A stretch of DNA of 26,450 nucleotides from PFJX01 sp031426815 (GTDB lineage: Bacteria; Pseudomonadota; Gammaproteobacteria; Burkholderiales; Thiobacillaceae), in assembly GCA_031426815.1 (NCBI GenBank), contig JASJPG010000166.1, positions 1 through 26,450 of the forward strand, written 5' to 3'. Both the position numbers and the translations under genes were made by a program. Positions 8,235 through 15,786 of the stretch are shown here, piece by piece (the first letter of the stretch is position 1; every line of letters starts with the position of its first letter). The notes under the pieces were generated by a model. The model saw nothing but the letters and a program-made list of their open reading frames with translations, did no database searches and was not told where the DNA came from.

Positions 8235-11024
8235 ATGTTTTCCAGATACTGGGACAAGCTCCCGTTTGTCGGCCGACTGCTGGTCACCGCCAGCATCGCC
8301 CTGCTGGTGGCGGGCGTCGCCATGCTCTACGTCTCGGCGCGGGGCGATGCGCGCGATACCGCACAGATGCTGCAGAAAGATCTGGAGCACGAACTGATCT
8401 ACCTGCCGGCCAGCATGGCCGACCTGGTTGTGATCGGCGACTTTTCCACGCTGCAGCAGAACCTGGATCGTCTGGTGCAGCGCCGTGAGGTGCACGCCAT
8501 CGTCTTCCGCGACGCCAACAACGCGCTGATCAAGAGCATGGACCTTCCCCTGCCCCACTCCACGCCGACCTGGTTCGCCGACTGGATCGGCCTGCACGAC
8601 ATCGCCGGCCAGGCGGAGGTCCGCATCGGCGGCCATTATTACGGCGCATTCCAGGTCACGTTGACCGCACAACATGCCATCAATCATGCCTGGACACGGT
8701 TGCTGCAGCATCTGGGCATCCTGCTGCTCGCCATCGCGCTCGATTTCGCCGGCATCTGGCTAATTCTGCGCCGCGGCCTGAAACCGCTGGAAGCCCTCGA
8801 CGCGGGCAGCCAGTACCTCGCCGAGGGCCACTTCGAACGACGCATCGCGCCGCAAGGCGGCCCCGAACTGCGCCATACCATCGCTGCGTTCAACCGCATG
8901 GCCGAGCATGTCCAGGCCAACATCGGCGCACTGGCGGAAAGCGAAGGCCGCGTCTCGGCCATCCTGCAGTCCATCGGCGACGGGCTGATCGCCACCGACA
9001 CCGCCATGCGGGTGACCTTCCTCAACGGCATCGCCGAATCGCTCACCGGCTGGACGCAACAGGAAGCCGCCGGACTCGGCATCGCCGAGGTGATGCACAT
9101 TGAACATGCGCTGACCCGCCAGCCGGCGGAAATTCCGGTCGGCCGAGTGCTGGAAACCGGGCTGGTGATCGGCCTGGCGAACCATACCGTGCTGATCGCG
9201 CGCGACGGCCGCCGTTACCATATCGCCGACAGTGCGGCGCCGATCCGCGATGCGCTCGGACAGATGATCGGCGTGGTCATGGTGTTCCGCGACGTCAGCG
9301 AACCCTACCGCCTGCGCACCGCCCTGGAAGACAGCCAGGCACGCCTGGCACTGGCCCTGAAAGGCGCCGATCTGGGCCTGTGGGACTGGAACGTGCAAAC
9401 CGACGACATCGTGTTCGACGAGCGCTGGGCCGGCATGCTGGGCTACCGTCTGGGCGAACTCGAACATACTTTCGCTGCCTGGCAACGCCTGATCCACCCG
9501 GACGACCAGGCCATGACCAAACAACATCTGCAGGAGCATTTCTCCGGCAGCAGCGTGCAATTCGATGTCGAGTTGCGCATGCGCGGCAAGAACGGCGACT
9601 GGCACTGGGTGCTGACCCGCGGGCGCGTCACCGAGCGGGATGCGCAGGGCAAACCGCTGCGCATGACCGGCACCCAGCTCGACATCACCGAGCGGCGCAG
9701 TGCGCAGGCGGAAGTCGAACGGCTCGCGTTCTACGACCCGCTCACCGGCCTGTCCAATCGCAGGCTGTTGCTCGACCGGCTGATCCAGGAATTCACCGTC
9801 GCCAAGCGCACGCAGCAGTTCGGCGCCGTGTTGTTCATCGACCTGGACCATTTCAAGCACGTCAACGATGCGCGCGGCCATGCCATCGGCGATCTGCTGC
9901 TGAAACAGGTCGCCCATCGCCTCAGCGTCCACCTGCGCGAAATGGATACCGTGGCCCGCCTGGGCAGCGACGAGTTCGCCGTCCTGCTGCCCAAGCTGTC
10001 GGACACCCTGACGCATGCCGCCAGCGCCGCCCGCAATGTGGCGGACAAATTGCGCACGCTGCTGGCCGAGCCCTATCTGCTCGAAGGCGACGAGCACTAT
10101 CTGACCGTCAGTATTGGCGTCAGCCTGTTCCCGGAGGGCGATGACGAAAGCTGCGAATCCTTTCTGCGTCACGCCGATACCGCCATGTACCGCGCCAAGG
10201 AGGAAGGCCGCAATACCGTGCGTTTCTTCGAGCCGGCCATGCAACAGGCGGTGGAAAACCGCCTGGCGATGGAGCGCGAACTGCACGACGCGCTCAGCCG
10301 CAATGAATTCCGCATCTATCTGCAGGCGCAACACGATGCGGCGGGCCGTATCGTCGGCGCCGAGGCGCTGCTGCGCTGGGCCCACCCGCAGCGCGGCCTG
10401 GTGCCGCCGTCCGCGTTCATTCCGCTCGCCGAGGAAACCGGCCTGATCGTCCCCATCGGCGACTGGGTGCTGAGCACCAGCGCCAACCTGCTCAAGCAAT
10501 GGGAAATGGCGGGCCACGATTTGCGCCTGTCGGTCAACGTCAGCCCGCGCCAGTTCGGCGAGGCCGATTTCGTCGCGCGGGTGCGCGAAATCCTGGCACA
10601 AAGCGGCGCCAGCCCCTCGCGCCTGACCCTGGAAATCACCGAAAGCCTGCTGATGAGCGACGTCGGCGAAGCCATCGCCCGCATGACCGAGTTGCAGCAC
10701 CTGGGCGTGCGTCTGTCGATCGACGACTTCGGCACCGGCTTTTCCTCGCTGTCCTACCTCAAGCGCCTGCCGCTGCACGAACTGAAGATCGACCGCGCCT
10801 TCGTCTCCGGCCTGCCGCGCGATGCGGACGACACCGTGCTGGTCGAAACCATCCTGCTCATCGCCCGCCAGATGCGGCTGGAAGTGGTGGCCGAAGGCGT
10901 CGAGACGGAAGCCCAGAACGACTGGCTGAAAGACAAGGGCTGCGACATGTTCCAGGGTTTCCTGCTCGGCCGGCCGATCCCCGAAACCGAGTTCATGGCG
11001 CGCCTGGAACAGATCGCGGCATAG
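8235..11024 (+). CDS. Membrane sensor with HAMP–PAS–PAS–GGDEF–EAL domains (c-di-GMP phosphodiesterase, perhaps bifunctional)
   Basis: The 929-aa inner-membrane protein has TM1 (about 14–34), a periplasmic sensor resembling CHASE8-type domains (about 35–157), TM2 (158–178), HAMP (178–232), PAS1 (236–355), PAS2 with PAC (365–487), GGDEF (497–665) and EAL (680–925). The EAL half is complete: E710-A-L-x-R, N768 (SVNVSPRQF), E800 (LEITES), the DDFGTGFSSL loop at 830–839, K851 (KIDRAF) and E887 (VAEGVET). The GGDEF half has GSDEF at 577–581 in place of GGDEF but keeps the RxxD inhibition site (568–571) and DLDHFKHVND. I infer an active phosphodiesterase with an uncertain or regulatory cyclase domain. 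It is co-directional with the PhnD-like gene, 24 bp apart. No strong Shine-Dalgarno sequence is present, so coupling is likely. Confidence 0.9.
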   Translation: MFSRYWDKLPFVGRLLVTASIALLVAGVAMLYVSARGDARDTAQMLQKDLEHELIYLPASMADLVVIGDFSTLQQNLDRLVQRREVHAIVFRDANNALIKSMDLPLPHSTPTWFADWIGLHDIAGQAEVRIGGHYYGAFQVTLTAQHAINHAWTRLLQHLGILLLAIALDFAGIWLILRRGLKPLEALDAGSQYLAEGHFERRIAPQGGPELRHTIAAFNRMAEHVQANIGALAESEGRVSAILQSIGDGLIATDTAMRVTFLNGIAESLTGWTQQEAAGLGIAEVMHIEHALTRQPAEIPVGRVLETGLVIGLANHTVLIARDGRRYHIADSAAPIRDALGQMIGVVMVFRDVSEPYRLRTALEDSQARLALALKGADLGLWDWNVQTDDIVFDERWAGMLGYRLGELEHTFAAWQRLIHPDDQAMTKQHLQEHFSGSSVQFDVELRMRGKNGDWHWVLTRGRVTERDAQGKPLRMTGTQLDITERRSAQAEVERLAFYDPLTGLSNRRLLLDRLIQEFTVAKRTQQFGAVLFIDLDHFKHVNDARGHAIGDLLLKQVAHRLSVHLREMDTVARLGSDEFAVLLPKLSDTLTHAASAARNVADKLRTLLAEPYLLEGDEHYLTVSIGVSLFPEGDDESCESFLRHADTAMYRAKEEGRNTVRFFEPAMQQAVENRLAMERELHDALSRNEFRIYLQAQHDAAGRIVGAEALLRWAHPQRGLVPPSAFIPLAEETGLIVPIGDWVLSTSANLLKQWEMAGHDLRLSVNVSPRQFGEADFVARVREILAQSGASPSRLTLEITESLLMSDVGEAIARMTELQHLGVRLSIDDFGTGFSSLSYLKRLPLHELKIDRAFVSGLPRDADDTVLVETILLIARQMRLEVVAEGVETEAQNDWLKDKGCDMFQGFLLGRPIPETEFMARLEQIAA

Positions 11025-11037
11025 ACGCAACGGGGAA

Positions 11038-11095
11038 TCGCGCCTTGGAAGGCGCTCCTACATCGGTAGGCGTAGGCGTGCCTTCCAAGGTGCGA
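11038..11095. repeat. REP-type palindromic element between convergent genes
   Basis: Two 18-base arms (11038–11055 and 11078–11095) match in 16 of 18 positions as an inverted repeat. Their common core is CCTTGGAAGG. GTAGG motifs lie inside and at the flanks, giving the GTAG-foot look of REP/BIME sequences. It fills the 74-bp gap between the EAL gene and the acyltransferase gene, both of which end here. There is no T-run, so I call it a repeat and not an intrinsic terminator, though the hairpin could protect both 3' ends. Confidence 0.7.
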
Positions 11096-11098
11096 TCC

Positions 11099-11728
11099 CT
11101 ACGACCGCGGCAATTCCGCCGACAATGCCCGCATGCGGGTTTCCAGTTCGGCCATGAACACCGCCTGCTCCAGGTCGCCGTGCAGCGCCGCGCCGACAAA
11201 CACATCGCAAAAAAACGGCACCAGGATCGGGTCGTCCTTCGGCAGCGCCTTGCCCAGGCCGTGCAGGAAGATCGGCGTCACCGGCACCTGCGGCCGCCGC
11301 GCCGCCAGCACCGCGATACCGCGTTTGAAGCGGCCCATCACCTCCGGCTCGCCGCGACTGCCTTCCGGAAACAGCACCAGAATCTCGCCGCGCTCCAGCG
11401 CCGCTTCGCACGGTTTCAGCGGATCGGCGCCGCCCTTGCCCTCGCGTTTGATCGGCAAAATACCGATCACGTTGAGCGAAAACCAGGCCAGCAGCGGATT
11501 TACCGTGAAGTAATCGGCCGCCGCCACCGGCCGCAGTTTGGGCAGCAACTTGAGCGGAAACAGCGACAGCAACACCAACGTATCAAGATGGCTGTTGTGG
11601 TTGGCGGCGACGATGGCCGGACCGGCCGTTGGCAGACGCTCGCGGTGACGCACGTTGAGGCCGAGCACGATCAACGCAATCGGCCGCGCGATCAGCGCGA
11701 AGAAGGCGAGGCGCAGCAAGCGGGCCAT
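11099..11728 (-). CDS. 1-acylglycerol-3-phosphate acyltransferase-like protein (PlsC family)
   Basis: This 209-aa membrane-associated acyltransferase has the PlsC hallmarks: an N-terminal hydrophobic segment (7–24), catalytic HX4D as H44–D49 (ANHNSHLDTL), and the phosphate-binding block F120-PEGSRG followed by GRFKRGIAVLA. A late PVTPIFLHGLG supplies the fourth motif. The expected reaction is acylation of lysophosphatidate or a related lysolipid on the cytosolic face. Its ATG overlaps the upstream CdsA-like stop by one base (TGATG), so it is the last gene of the YnbA–YnbB-like unit. This may be a specialised paralogue dedicated to that unit and not the housekeeping PlsC. That is inference from context. 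Confidence 0.88.
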   Translation of the reverse strand: MARLLRLAFFALIARPIALIVLGLNVRHRERLPTAGPAIVAANHNSHLDTLVLLSLFPLKLLPKLRPVAAADYFTVNPLLAWFSLNVIGILPIKREGKGGADPLKPCEAALERGEILVLFPEGSRGEPEVMGRFKRGIAVLAARRPQVPVTPIFLHGLGKALPKDDPILVPFFCDVFVGAALHGDLEQAVFMAELETRMRALSAELPRS

Positions 11729-12666
11729 CAGTAGTGCAGGTAATACAGGAAGTGGAAGAACAACGGCGCCGTGAAGGTCAGGCTGTCGACCCGGTCGAGG
11801 ATGCCGCCGTGGCCGGGAATCAGGCTGCCGCTGTCCTTGATGCCGAGATCGCGCTTCAACGCCGAGATATTCACGTCGCCGACGAAACCGGCCAGGCCGA
11901 TCAGCAAGCCGGCGGCCGGCGCTTCCCAGCCGAGCAGCGGCGTCAGATGCGGTGCCAGCGCCCAGGCCGCCAGCGTGGTGGTGGCGATACCGCCGAGAAA
12001 GCCTTCCCAGGTTTTCTTCGGGCTGACCTTCGGGATGATCTTGTGTTTACCCAGCATCTTGCCCCAGACGTACTGCGCCACATCGTTGAACTGGGTCAGG
12101 AACATCAGGAACAGCACCAGCCCGGCGCCGCCGCCGGCCGGATTCATTTCGGCAGGCAACACCAGCAGAAACGCCATGTGCGACAGATTGAACACGGTCA
12201 GCATCAAGCCCCAATGCAGGCTGCCGGCGGCGCGTAGAAAACCAGCGGTCTCGCCGATCAGCACCATGCGCATCGGCAGCAACAGGAACAGATAGACCGG
12301 GATGAAGATGATGAACATGCCGTACCAGCCGGTCGCTACCCAGTAGAACTGCGCCGGAATCGCCAGATAGGCCCAGAACAGTACGCGTCGGTCGGCGCGG
12401 CGGGTCGGGATCAGTGACAGATATTCCTTCAAGGCCAGGAAGCTGACGAAGGCCAGGAACAGCAGCGACAAGGTCGGCGACAAGGCCATCGCGGCGGCAA
12501 ACACACCGGCCATCACCCACCAGGAATTCACCCGCGAGGTGAGTTCGCCATAGTCCTTGTCTGGATGCGCCCGTTTGAGCGCGAACACGATGCCGCTGGC
12601 GATCAGCAGAATGCCGAAGATGCCAGCCAGAAACAGGGCGGCGTTGGGGGTCAGGGCGCTGAACAT
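11728..12666 (-). CDS. ynbB: CdsA-like phosphatidate cytidylyltransferase (YnbB type)
   Basis: The 312-aa multi-pass membrane protein belongs to the CTP-transferase 1 family, which makes CDP-diacylglycerol from phosphatidate and CTP. The CdsA signature is complete at about residues 271–299: SALKRDLGIKDSG is followed by PGHGGILDRVD, and the metal- and nucleotide-binding D, K, H and D residues are all present. At least seven hydrophobic segments precede it. By recall the overall layout, including the segment FLALKEYLSLI, the KVSPKKTWEGFLGG block and the FFHFLYYLHY end, resembles E. coli YnbB more than housekeeping CdsA. It overlaps the YnbA-like gene by one base (TGATG) and the PlsC-like gene likewise. 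The symbol is assigned by homology and gene order. Confidence 0.88.
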   Translation of the reverse strand: MFSALTPNAALFLAGIFGILLIASGIVFALKRAHPDKDYGELTSRVNSWWVMAGVFAAAMALSPTLSLLFLAFVSFLALKEYLSLIPTRRADRRVLFWAYLAIPAQFYWVATGWYGMFIIFIPVYLFLLLPMRMVLIGETAGFLRAAGSLHWGLMLTVFNLSHMAFLLVLPAEMNPAGGGAGLVLFLMFLTQFNDVAQYVWGKMLGKHKIIPKVSPKKTWEGFLGGIATTTLAAWALAPHLTPLLGWEAPAAGLLIGLAGFVGDVNISALKRDLGIKDSGSLIPGHGGILDRVDSLTFTAPLFFHFLYYLHY

Positions 12667-13274
12667 CAGTTTTGTCCTTCACTCAGGCCGCGCTGGGCGC
12701 GGTTGACGATGGTGAACACCAGCAACAACGCGACCACGGCCAGCACACCGGTCAGCCACAGCCCGGTCGGCACGCCGACACCGACCGCCAGACCGAGCGC
12801 ACCAAAGATGAAAGCGCGGTCGCTCTTGCCCATCGGCCCGTCGTAGCGGCGCGATGCGCCCAACGTCTGCATCAGCACGCCGGTCATTTCCGACACGGTC
12901 GCCAGCAGCACAATCACCACGATCAACACTGGATCAAAACCTGCCATCAGCGCCAGCGGCAGATACAGCGCGGCATCGGACAACACATCGCAGAGTTCGT
13001 TGAGCACCGCGCCGAGACGCGATTTCTGGTTGTACTCGCGCGCCAGCATGCCATCGACGGCATTCAGCGCCATGCGCAGGAACATCACCAGCGGCAGCAG
13101 CAACAACAAACCGGTTTGCGCCGGTTGCCACGCGATCACCGCGCCGGTGACGAAAGACAACGCCATCGCCGCCAGCGTGACTTGATTGGCGGTGACGCCG
13201 GCGCCCGCCAAAGCGCGTACGGCGGGACGCAACAGATTCTGGAACGCGGGTTTCAGGTCGTAGATGCTGGGCAT
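12666..13274 (-). CDS. ynbA: CDP-alcohol phosphatidyltransferase (YnbA type)
   Basis: The 202-aa membrane enzyme would transfer a phosphatidyl group from CDP-diacylglycerol to an unidentified alcohol. The CDP-alcohol phosphatidyltransferase motif runs from about residue 69 to 95: NAVDGMLAR, seven to eight residues, then GAVLNELCDVLSD. Two of the four usual metal-binding aspartates are Asn here (first and third positions). By recall E. coli YnbA has the same substitutions, so this looks like a family trait and not decay. The N-terminus (IYDLKPAFQNLLRP) is also YnbA-like. It starts the three-gene unit with YnbB and PlsC-like genes, about 200 bp after the small membrane-protein gene on the same strand. 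The acceptor alcohol is unknown for this family. Confidence 0.85.
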   Translation of the reverse strand: MPSIYDLKPAFQNLLRPAVRALAGAGVTANQVTLAAMALSFVTGAVIAWQPAQTGLLLLLPLVMFLRMALNAVDGMLAREYNQKSRLGAVLNELCDVLSDAALYLPLALMAGFDPVLIVVIVLLATVSEMTGVLMQTLGASRRYDGPMGKSDRAFIFGALGLAVGVGVPTGLWLTGVLAVVALLLVFTIVNRAQRGLSEGQN

Positions 13275-13295
13275 GATCCTTGAGACGGCAGTTGA

Positions 13296-13414
13296 ACGCG
13301 TCCGAGTTTGGGGTGGAGAAGTTGGCTGGCAAGGCGCGACAACGAGTCATGCTGCGGCATGGCGAGGAGGAGCAACGCAGCCAGACGGCTTCTCCGCCCC
13401 ATAATCGGACGCGT
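13296..13414. repeat. 119-bp imperfect palindromic element, MITE-like
   Basis: Arms at 13296–13321 and 13389–13414 are 26 bases each and form an inverted repeat sharing ACGCGTCCGA at the outer ends and GGAGAAG at the inner ends, with a handful of mismatches. The pairing continues inward with TTGGCTG (left) and CAGCCAG (right). The roughly 65-base centre contains a second small palindrome (catgctgcggcatg). It fills most of the 201-bp gap between ynbA and the small membrane-protein gene. The organisation suggests a non-autonomous mobile or repetitive element. No transposase or clear target duplication is visible. Confidence 0.6.
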
Positions 13415-13475
13415 AGCGGGCTCGCACAATGGGTGACTGCTATCGAAGGCGAGAGCATCAAATGCCATTTAAACC

Positions 13476-13976
13476 TCATGAGGGCTGAGGAGCGGTCAAC
13501 TGCTGTGTCAAGGATGACTCCTCTTGCGCCAGGCGCATGATGTATTGAGCAAAATCGGGGTCTTCGCCGCGCAGCAGTTCGGGCAGGCGGGCGCGGAAAT
13601 CCTCGCGCTGGCACCACTCGCGCATGTAGTCCTCCCACGAGTGCCAACGGCGGTCCTGCTTCTCGCTCATTTCCGGCTCGTAGGCCAGCAGATAGGCGCG
13701 CTCGAACAATGAAATCAACATGTCGAACACCACCCACATGCGTTCGCGCTGCTCGTCGGACAGGTTCGGCGTCGATTCCTGGCTGTGCAGTTTCAGGTCC
13801 GAATTGGCCAGCACCACTTCCAGGAAGTCGATGTAGGCATCGGACAGCTGCTGCCAGATCGCCTCTTCCTCATTCTCGCGCTCCTTGCGCTGATCGAGGA
13901 AATACACCGCGATGGCGAACGGCAGGCCGATCACCGTGACGACGTAGGACAGCAGTTCCCAGGTTGCGAGGTCCAT
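13476..13976 (-). CDS. Small membrane-anchored protein of unknown function
   Basis: I do not recognise this 166-aa protein. One N-terminal membrane segment is visible (about residues 7–27, LLSYVVTVIGLPFAIAVYFL), followed directly by a basic/acidic stretch (DQRKERENEEE) and a cytosolic helical domain rich in W, E and R (MREWCQREDFRARLPELL near residues 118–135). The topology suggests N-out, C-in. It is the last gene of a tight minus-strand cluster (lpxL-like 2, lpxL-like 1, GNAT, YccU-like), starting 10 bp after the YccU-like stop. Codon use is like its neighbours. No catalytic motif is evident, and context alone does not assign a role. Confidence 0.75.
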   Translation of the reverse strand: MDLATWELLSYVVTVIGLPFAIAVYFLDQRKERENEEEAIWQQLSDAYIDFLEVVLANSDLKLHSQESTPNLSDEQRERMWVVFDMLISLFERAYLLAYEPEMSEKQDRRWHSWEDYMREWCQREDFRARLPELLRGEDPDFAQYIMRLAQEESSLTQQLTAPQPS

Positions 13977-13986
13977 ACCAGCCAGA

Positions 13987-14403
13987 TCAGGGCATCAGAC
14001 GCACATATTCTTTGTAGATGCAGCGATCCATCACCACGGTCAGGCCGGCGGCGCGCGCCTTTTCCGCAGCTTCATCGTGCACGATGCCTTCCTGGATCCA
14101 GATCGCCGGTGCACTGATAGCCAGGGCTTCCTCCACCACACCGGGAATCGCTGCCGATTCGCGGAACACGTTGACCAGATCGACCGGAAACGGAATATCG
14201 GCCAGCTTGGCGTAGGCCTTCTCGCCTAGCGCCTCGCTCAGCGCGGGTCGTACCGGCACGATGCGATAACCGAAACGTTGCATGGTTTGCGACACGCCGA
14301 AGCTGGGACGATCTGGCTTCGGCGACAGGCCGACCACGGCGATGGTTTTCACGCGCTGCAGCAACGCCTTGATTTCAGCGGGGGAAGGATTTTGGAAATT
14401 CAT
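13987..14403 (-). CDS. CoA-binding domain protein, YccU-like
   Basis: This 138-aa protein is a single Rossmann-type CoA-binding domain of the YccU family. Visible markers are the first β-turn TIAVVGLSPKPDRPS (about residues 19–33), FGYRIVPVRP, the DLVNVFRESAAIPGVVEEAL helix (about 75–95), IWIQEGIVHDEAAEKARAAGL, and the conserved VVMDRCIYKEY near the end with its MDRC motif. The family probably binds CoA or a nucleotide, but its physiological role is not established. Its ATG overlaps the GNAT stop by 4 bp (ATGA). A GNAT uses acetyl-CoA, so the coupling hints at, but does not prove, a shared role in acyl-CoA handling or protein acylation. Confidence 0.88.
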   Translation of the reverse strand: MNFQNPSPAEIKALLQRVKTIAVVGLSPKPDRPSFGVSQTMQRFGYRIVPVRPALSEALGEKAYAKLADIPFPVDLVNVFRESAAIPGVVEEALAISAPAIWIQEGIVHDEAAEKARAAGLTVVMDRCIYKEYVRLMP

Positions 14404-14900
14404 GTCAGTTCCTTGATCATCACGTAATCGTCCATCACATGGCCGCCGCCGATGTCTTCCAGGTAAATGGTCTGCACCGTGAAGCCATGTTTCAAATATG
14501 CGTCTATGGCTTGCTGATTCTGCCGGTTCACCCGCAATGCCAGCCGCGAATAGCCCAGCACTACGGCGCGTTCTGCCATGGCGTGAATCAGCAAACCGCC
14601 GATGCCGTGGCGTTGCAAATCGATTTCGACATAGAGCTTGTCGAGTTTGTAGTCACCCTCAGTGAGCGGATGCCCGTGCGCGAAACCGACCAACATATTC
14701 CCCGCCCGCGCCGCCAACCAGATATCGCCGCGCGCGATGAACTGCTTCACCAGGATGGGCCGGTAGCGCTGTTCCAGCATGTATTCGATCTGCTCGGGCG
14801 AGATGATGCCCGGGTAATGTGCCCGCCAGACCCGCCCGGCGAGTTCCACCACCGCCTCGGCTTCGTCCAGGCGCAAGGGGCTGATTTCAATTTCATCCAT
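14400..14900 (-). CDS. GNAT-family N-acetyltransferase
   Basis: This 166-aa acetyltransferase has the GNAT core. The acetyl-CoA pyrophosphate-binding motif Q-x-x-G-x-G lies in DLQRHGIGGLLIHAMAE (about residues 94–110), preceded by the β4 strand YKLDKLYVE and followed by the motif B region LALRVNRQNQQAIDAYLKHGF (about 120–140), where N and Y are typical. The substrate cannot be assigned and could be a small molecule, a peptide or a protein amine. The gene overlaps lpxL-like 1 by 8 bp and the YccU-like gene by 4 bp, so it is inside the lpxL operon. It is not one of the RHH-partnered GNAT toxins, since no antitoxin adjoins it. Confidence 0.88.
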   Translation of the reverse strand: MDEIEISPLRLDEAEAVVELAGRVWRAHYPGIISPEQIEYMLEQRYRPILVKQFIARGDIWLAARAGNMLVGFAHGHPLTEGDYKLDKLYVEIDLQRHGIGGLLIHAMAERAVVLGYSRLALRVNRQNQQAIDAYLKHGFTVQTIYLEDIGGGHVMDDYVMIKELT

Positions 14901-15786
14901 ACAGACTCGCTTCTCCCTCGGGCCGTGTCTTGAACCGTTTATGCACCCAGAAATACTGCTCCGGCATTTCGCGGATGCGGTCTTCCAGGAAGGCGTTCAT
15001 CCGGCACGTATCCGCCGCGACGTCGTCGCTCGGGAAATTCTCCCAGGCGGGATAGAAACGCGCCACATAGCCGCCCTTTTCCTGGCGCGTGATGCACGGC
15101 ACGACCACCGCGCCGGTGACCCGGGCGACGCGCGACAGGCCGGTGATGGTGGCGGCCGGCGTGCCGAACAGCGGTATAAAAACGGCATCCTTGCGGCCGA
15201 AGTCGAGGTCTGGCGGGTAATAGAACGGCAGGCCTTGCTTGATCGCGCGCAGCACCGGCTTGATGCCGTCCTGGCGCTGATAGATTTGCGAATGCTTACC
15301 GTCGCGCGCGAAGCGGCTGCGCGACTGGAACGCCAAGCGGTGGATATACGGATTCTTGATGTGAGCGTTGAGCGTTACAACCGGCGCGAATTCGGTGGTG
15401 ACGCGGACGCCGCCGATGGTGACGCCGACGAAATGCGGCGCGAACAGGATCAACGGCTTGCCCAGATGCGGCGTGACATGCTGCATGTCCTCGAACCGGG
15501 TGAGGCCATCGACTTCGCGGCGACTGCCCCACCAGGACACCGTTTCCTGCAGGCTGGCGCGGCCGAGCGCGCGGAAATGCCGGCGCAGCAACTGATCGCG
15601 CGCGGCTTCGTCCAGTTCAGGAAAGCACAGGCGCAGATTGATCGACGCGATACGGCGCCGTTCCGCCGCGAGGAAATACAGCAGGCCGCCCAGCCATTCG
15701 CCCAGGACGCCCAGACCGCGCGACGGTAACAGACGCCAGCACAGCCAGAGCAGTGCAATGCCCAGTTGCCTCATCAGTTGGCTCAT
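14893..15786 (-). CDS. LpxL/HtrB-family lipid A acyltransferase paralogue 1 (catalytic acid missing)
   Basis: This is a 297-aa Lauroyl/myristoyl-type acyltransferase family member, normally adding a secondary acyl chain to Kdo2-lipid A at the inner membrane. I chose the ATG at 15786, which makes an ATGA overlap with the preceding gene. The frame is open 20 codons further. N-terminal hydrophobic anchor at about 7–40, then INLRLCFPEL, FAPHFVGVT, RQDGIKPVLRAI, the DLDFG turn, and TITGLSRVARVTGA–VVPCI are all family-like. The HX4D/E dyad reads H118-F-V-G-V-T123, so the acid is Thr. Either the acid is supplied elsewhere, or the protein is altered or inactive. Paralogue 2 next door keeps the acid. 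Confidence 0.88.
   Translation of the reverse strand: MSQLMRQLGIALLWLCWRLLPSRGLGVLGEWLGGLLYFLAAERRRIASINLRLCFPELDEAARDQLLRRHFRALGRASLQETVSWWGSRREVDGLTRFEDMQHVTPHLGKPLILFAPHFVGVTIGGVRVTTEFAPVVTLNAHIKNPYIHRLAFQSRSRFARDGKHSQIYQRQDGIKPVLRAIKQGLPFYYPPDLDFGRKDAVFIPLFGTPAATITGLSRVARVTGAVVVPCITRQEKGGYVARFYPAWENFPSDDVAADTCRMNAFLEDRIREMPEQYFWVHKRFKTRPEGEASLYG

Noticed and set aside
8760..11030. 756-codon minus-strand frame opposite the GGDEF–EAL gene
   Set aside because: The translation is repetitive H/Q/A/G-rich and is the mirror of the strongly supported plus-strand protein.
11038..11095. Intrinsic terminator between the EAL gene and the acyltransferase gene
   Set aside because: The hairpin has no T-run on either strand. 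REP-like repeat is the better description.
13296..13414. CRISPR-like or tandem repeat
   Set aside because: There are only two arms in inverted orientation, with no repeated direct units or spacers.
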